NCBI RefSeq assembly: GCF_029024105.1
Contig: NZ_CP118963.1
Span: 558,001 to 622,000 of the forward strand
Direction of reading: 5' to 3'
DNA length: 64,000 nucleotides
Origin: Acinetobacter lwoffii
Lineage (GTDB): Bacteria > Pseudomonadota > Gammaproteobacteria > Pseudomonadales > Moraxellaceae
Below the pieces are notes generated by a model. That model did no database searches and was not told where the DNA came from. It saw only the letters and a program-made list of their open reading frames with translations. Shown piece after piece: positions 60,288 to 64,000 of this stretch. Within the stretch, counting starts at the first letter, position 1. Each line of letters begins with the position of its first letter. The position numbers and the translations under genes are program-made.

Positions 60288-60737
60288 TTAATCCTGGCGA
60301 ATCCAGGTTTGTGTGCGACCAATCGCAGAGATCCCGATATATCCACGTAAAGTCAGTCGTTTCCCATTGGCAGAAATCCGCCCTTTTAAATCATAAATTT
60401 TGCCGGTGAGTGGATCGAGTACCCGGCCATGTGCATAGTTATTTTTGGTGGTGGGTTTCAGTCCTTTAATAACGTCTAATCCCAAAATCGGTTTATCGGT
60501 ATAAGGTGGTGGACATTTGACACATTTTTCCCGTGGTGTATAACCTGGGCGAGGTGTGACTTTATTAATCGTTCCGGTATAGGAGCCATCAGCCTGCGTT
60601 TTCATTTCAATCAATGCTTTAGGTGAGCCGGTTTTATCATCAATCTGTTGCCAAAGACCAGATAACTCCTGAGCAAAGGCCATAGAGCCTGTGAATAAAG
60701 AAGCTGAAAAAACAGTTAAAATTGCGATTTTATACAT
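60288..60737 (-). CDS. DUF2147 secreted protein, paralog 3
   Basis: 149 residues with a signal peptide (cleavage after SMAFA) and the DUF2147 domain: LSGLWQQIDDKTGSPKALIE, C72/C75 in EKCVKCPPPYTDKP, and GRTQTWIRQD. The insertion LKPTTKNNYAHG differs from the LKHVEG loop of the other copies. A gap of about 200 bases precedes it, probably with a promoter. Confidence 0.87.
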   Translation of the reverse strand: MYKIAILTVFSASLFTGSMAFAQELSGLWQQIDDKTGSPKALIEMKTQADGSYTGTINKVTPRPGYTPREKCVKCPPPYTDKPILGLDVIKGLKPTTKNNYAHGRVLDPLTGKIYDLKGRISANGKRLTLRGYIGISAIGRTQTWIRQD

Positions 60738-60941
60738 GCGATATCCTTATCCTTATTTTTTTATGAACATTCACCTAATTCCATGTGGTGAATGTTGACG
60801 CAAACTACGTTAATACACTTTCATAATATATATTGCATGAAAAAAGCATATGTTTAATATTCATACAACTTAATGCATTAAAATGCAAGCTTCTATCTAC
60901 TAAAGCATAACCCCGTCACATTTTATTTAATAAAGCAGGAA

Positions 60942-61388
60942 TTAATCCTGCTTAATCCAGGTTTGACTACGGCCTAGTGCTGAAACGCCGATATAGCCGC
61001 GTAGGATCAGACGTTTCCCATTGGCACTTAATTTTGCCTTGGTGTTATAAAGATTCCCTGATAATGGATCAAGCAGCTTGCCTTGAGCAAAACTGTTATT
61101 GCCGACGTGCTTTAAGCCAGTGAGCACATCCAGACCGAGAATAGGTTTATTGGTATAAGGTGCAGGACAGGACACACAGTTTTCTTTCGGGGTATATCCA
61201 GGACGCGGGGTAATTTTTGTGATCTTGGCAGCATAGACGCCGGAAGCCGTCTCACGAATTTCGAGGAATGCTTTAGGCGAACCAGTTTTGTCGTCAATAT
61301 TTCTCCATGTGCCTGAAAGGTCAGAGGCAAAGGCCAGATGGCTGAAAGAGGCTAAAAGTAAAGTTGAAAAGAATTGAACCTTTTTCAT
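60942..61388 (-). CDS. DUF2147 secreted protein, paralog 4
   Basis: 148 residues with a signal peptide (cleavage after LAFA) and the DUF2147 domain: LSGTWRNIDDKTGSPKAFLE, C71/C74 in ENCVSCPAPYTNKP, and GRSQTWIKQD. First copy in reading direction, 86 bases downstream of the LrgB gene. A terminator between them is not evident, so read-through from lrgAB is possible. Confidence 0.87.
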   Translation of the reverse strand: MKKVQFFSTLLLASFSHLAFASDLSGTWRNIDDKTGSPKAFLEIRETASGVYAAKITKITPRPGYTPKENCVSCPAPYTNKPILGLDVLTGLKHVGNNSFAQGKLLDPLSGNLYNTKAKLSANGKRLILRGYIGVSALGRSQTWIKQD

Positions 61389-61474
61389 ATATCTGTTCCT
61401 AGGTGAGATTAGTGTTCTTACTCTATAGTAAGAACGATTACCCTATAAAACAAATGAATAATTTGATTCACTAG

Positions 61475-62149
61475 TCACATTTTTTGCAAATAAAGTATAA
61501 AAGTTGGCAACCAGATCGCGGTAAAGACCGCATTTACCGCCATGCCAAAAGCAGCATAACGACCTGCAACACTGCCGCGCTGCCAGGCCTGAGCTGTACC
61601 AATAGCATGCGCGGCCAGTCCTAAAGCCAGTCCGGAAGCGCGCTCATCATTGATATGTCTCAGAATAAATGGAGAAAAAGCTGCACCAATCACACCAGAA
61701 AGAATCACGATCAAAATGACCATGCTGATGGGTGCATCCAGCAGGGTGGCAATATTAATCGCAATTGGAGTAGTCACGGCACGGGTAGCAAACGCCATAA
61801 TGTCTGCAGAGGACATATGCAGCAGATAAGCCAGTCCCATCGGCAAGGCGACAGCACTAATACTGGCAAAAACTAAAATGCCGATAATGGCCTTGAGCGG
61901 CAGGTCATCATAGCGCATCGCGGCCAGAGGGATAGCCAATGCGACGGTCACATAGCCGAGTAAATGGTTAAAGAGTGGATTAACTTCATCCATGTAATTT
62001 TCATAGGGAATGCCGAGCGCAAATAAAATCACCAGTACAAAGAACATGCTGAACACGATGACGGGAATTTGCGGAATGAACCGGTTACAGGGTTTGGCAA
62101 TCAGATAGGCGATGAGGGTAACCGCAAAGCCATACAAAATAGATAACAT
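61475..62149 (-). CDS. LrgB/CidB family membrane protein
   Basis: A 224-residue inner-membrane protein with about seven hydrophobic segments. The LrgB family signature is SSADIMAFATRAVTTPIAINIA, with LGLAAHAIGTAQAWQRG near the C terminus. LrgB works with holin-like LrgA; in several bacteria the pair acts in programmed autolysis, in others in pyruvate or glycolate transport. GGAGTTCCGC precedes the ATG. The LrgA-like gene ends 9 bases upstream. Confidence 0.88.
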   Translation of the reverse strand: MLSILYGFAVTLIAYLIAKPCNRFIPQIPVIVFSMFFVLVILFALGIPYENYMDEVNPLFNHLLGYVTVALAIPLAAMRYDDLPLKAIIGILVFASISAVALPMGLAYLLHMSSADIMAFATRAVTTPIAINIATLLDAPISMVILIVILSGVIGAAFSPFILRHINDERASGLALGLAAHAIGTAQAWQRGSVAGRYAAFGMAVNAVFTAIWLPTFILYLQKM

Positions 62150-62158
62150 GCGGAACTC

Positions 62159-62542
62159 CTATAACCAGCGCTTGGCCATTTTGGCGTAAATCCATAAAGG
62201 AATCAGGGTGCTGAAAAACATGATGAACAGAAAGGCCGGAATTTTCTGGCCCATATGTACCAGCATCATCAGTGCACCTGCACTGACAGGCAGGAAGGCA
62301 AAGGCGCTTTCCTTCATGAGCTTGTTATTGGTATCGACCAGGCGAGCAGGAAGCTTGCCAAAATAGCGCCAGGTAAACAGCGCAATTAAAAGGCTCAATA
62401 ATCCGACCAGATTACCTAATTCAGGATGATTCAGTTGGGTCATTAACCAGACTGAAGCTTCCCGAAAGACAATAATTAGTAAAAGGGTGCCGATCCATGC
62501 CGGCCAATCTATTCGTTTTATCCAGTTCATTGCTATGATCAT
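62159..62542 (-). CDS. LrgA/CidA family holin-like protein
   Basis: 127 residues with four predicted membrane helices, and LMTQLNHPELGNLVGLLSLLIAL and FAFLPVSAGALMMLVHMGQKI as in LrgA/CidA proteins. Usual partner of LrgB, directly downstream. The ATG at 62542 has no clear ribosome site; an internal ATG at 62530 is an alternative. hflX ends 28 bases upstream of its start, so read-through from hflX is possible. Confidence 0.82.
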   Translation of the reverse strand: MIIAMNWIKRIDWPAWIGTLLLIIVFREASVWLMTQLNHPELGNLVGLLSLLIALFTWRYFGKLPARLVDTNNKLMKESAFAFLPVSAGALMMLVHMGQKIPAFLFIMFFSTLIPLWIYAKMAKRWL

Positions 62543-62570
62543 TAATATTAATAAGTTTACTTATCAAGTT

Positions 62571-63911
62571 TTACTCGATCTTTGACTGGATTTCAAACGC
62601 TTCCAGTGGACGTTGAAATTGCTGCGCCTGTTTGCCCAGGATTTCATCTAAAGGTAAATGCGCCTGTTTAATCAACTGTTCCAGTTTCTGTGGGGCAATT
62701 CGAATATGCAGATGCAACTGGCCTTCATCATCATAATGTTCTGACTGGATCACATTCAGACCATAGAGCTGGTTGCGCAGCTTGCCATAAGCGGGTTTCA
62801 AGATTAAATCGAAAGACTGTAGTTGCCCCATCAAGGACTCATGTACTGCTTTACGCAGCAGGTCAATTCCTTCGCCACTATATGCTGAAACATAGACACG
62901 TTCTGGCTCACCCGGACGTCGATAAATAATTTTGGCCTCGTCACCGCTACAGTCAATTTTATTGTAAACCTGCAGGATCGGAACATCGACACCAATTTCT
63001 TTCAGGACTTTTTCTACAGCTTCAATCTGCTCCAGCATTTCTGGGCTGCTTGAATCAATGACATGCAGTAACAGCGTGGCTTCTACGGTTTCCTCCAAAG
63101 TTGCTTTAAAGGATTCCACCAGAGAATGTGAAAGATTACGGACAAAACCGACCGTATCGGCCAGCACCAGATTGCCGATCCCATCCCATTCCAGACGCCG
63201 TAAAGTAGGGTCCAAGGTTGCAAACAGCTGATTGGCTGCATAGACATCGCTGTTGGCGAGTAAATTAAAGAGGGTCGACTTGCCGGCATTGGTATAGCCG
63301 ACTAAAGATACTGTTGGAACAGCTGCTTTTTGACGGGCAACACGGCCTTGCATCCGGGTCTGGCGGACTTTATCAATGCGTGCCTTGAGTTGTCCCATAC
63401 GGATACGCAGCAAACGGCGGTCTGTTTCAAGCAGGGTTTCACCCGGGCCACGTAAACCGATCCCGCCTTTCTGGCTGTCGAGATTGCCACGACTACGAAT
63501 TAAACGTGAAGATAAATGTTGTAACTGTGCCAGTTCGACTTGCAGCTTACCTTCATAGGTACGGGCACGCTGGGCAAAAATATCCAGAATCAGTTCAGTA
63601 CGATCGACCACGCGGCATTTAATCACCTGTTCCAGATTACGGGCTTGGGCTGGGGTTAGGGCATGGTCAAAAATGACCAGATTGGCCTCCAGCTCTTCAA
63701 CACGTTCAGCGATTTCTTCTGCCTTGCCGGAGCCGATAAAAAATTTGGCATCGGGTTTCACCCGCTGAGCATAAATATGTTCGAGAATTTCAGTATCTGC
63801 AGACTGGGCCAGCAAACGAAACTCTTCAGCATCAAGGTCATCCAGCATTTGTACGCTGACACTCACCAGAATGACGCGCTCTCTCCCTCGATGTTGTTGT
63901 AAATATTCCAC
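62571..63911 (-). CDS. hflX: Ribosome-associated GTPase HflX
   Basis: A 446-residue GTPase that splits stalled or hibernating 70S ribosomes. The N-terminal HflX domain has IGSGKAEEIAERVEELEAN and GGIGLRGPGETLLETDRRL. The G domain has P-loop GYTNAGKS (205-212), DTVGFV and NKID. The start is probably GTG at 63911, with GGAGA eight bases before it. hfq, which lies upstream of hflX in many relatives, would be beyond the window edge. Confidence 0.95.
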   Translation of the reverse strand: MEYLQQHRGRERVILVSVSVQMLDDLDAEEFRLLAQSADTEILEHIYAQRVKPDAKFFIGSGKAEEIAERVEELEANLVIFDHALTPAQARNLEQVIKCRVVDRTELILDIFAQRARTYEGKLQVELAQLQHLSSRLIRSRGNLDSQKGGIGLRGPGETLLETDRRLLRIRMGQLKARIDKVRQTRMQGRVARQKAAVPTVSLVGYTNAGKSTLFNLLANSDVYAANQLFATLDPTLRRLEWDGIGNLVLADTVGFVRNLSHSLVESFKATLEETVEATLLLHVIDSSSPEMLEQIEAVEKVLKEIGVDVPILQVYNKIDCSGDEAKIIYRRPGEPERVYVSAYSGEGIDLLRKAVHESLMGQLQSFDLILKPAYGKLRNQLYGLNVIQSEHYDDEGQLHLHIRIAPQKLEQLIKQAHLPLDEILGKQAQQFQRPLEAFEIQSKIE

Positions 63912-64000
63912 TCAGGCCAATCTCCACTTGAAAACTTTAGTGTAGTTGAAAAAGGGCTGTGCAGATACTGAATTAGCGCCGCTTTGGTTTAAAGTGCGCT

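Noticed and set aside
62159..62542. LrgA-like protein considered as a phage holin
   Set aside because: It is paired with LrgB and has no lysis cassette or phage genes nearby, so the chromosomal LrgAB type fits better.

Overview
The window is a stretch of a gammaproteobacterial chromosome, almost certainly Acinetobacter. The reasons are the 16S rRNA text, the transhydrogenase alpha subunit split into two genes, the monomeric NADP isocitrate dehydrogenase, and the order gacS / cysM / exonuclease / rlmD / relA. Species cannot be fixed from the window alone. Most of it is ordinary housekeeping DNA. There is no prophage, insertion sequence, integrase, CRISPR array or classical defence island.

Layout. 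1-591: the start of an MFS transporter running off the left edge, then about 1 kb of AT-rich DNA. 1575-4486: pntA1-pntA2-pntB transhydrogenase operon. 4754-7765: rsfS, then a three-gene cluster read leftwards (crotonase, garR-like reductase, hyi-like isomerase). 7872-16545: gacS sensor kinase divergent from cysM, a PolB-type exonuclease, rlmD and relA. 16646-17296: an HTH regulator with a degenerate S24-like domain. 17355-25633 (minus strand): queA, a DUF3137 membrane protein with a LemA protein, a DUF4303-like gene cut by an in-frame amber codon, tgt, yajC, secD and secF. 25801-32623: tRNA-Leu, icd, DUF1543 and DUF2804 proteins, and a PF10118 hydrolase divergent from an AraC regulator. 32672-38388: NhaC antiporter and the overlapping trpA-accD-folC-SPOR operon. 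38385-46065: a lipoprotein phosphatase, 1-Cys peroxiredoxin, secA, a small secreted protein, argJ and nadA.

46217-52989 is RNA: a Pro-Arg-His-Pro tRNA cluster with its own promoter and terminator, then a full rrn operon (16S, tRNA-Ile, tRNA-Ala, 23S, 5S) with long RNase III-type processing stems. 53237-63911 holds a putative tail-anchored protein, sspA-sspB, a 39-codon small membrane ORF with a strong Shine-Dalgarno, rplM-rpsI with a structured leader, pdxA-rsmA-apaH, four tandem paralogous DUF2147 secreted proteins, an LrgA/LrgB pair and hflX.

Themes: translation and the stringent response (relA, sspAB, rsfS, rlmD, rsmA, hflX, queA/tgt, rRNA and tRNA), protein export (secA, secDF-yajC), and redox or carbon metabolism (pntAB, icd, nadA, cysM). 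I did not find one clear new system. The least-explained items are the four DUF2147 genes with a conserved CxxC beside LrgAB, the interrupted DUF4303-like gene next to LemA/DUF3137, the 39-aa ORF, a terminator-like hairpin between yajC and secD, and the rplM leader.
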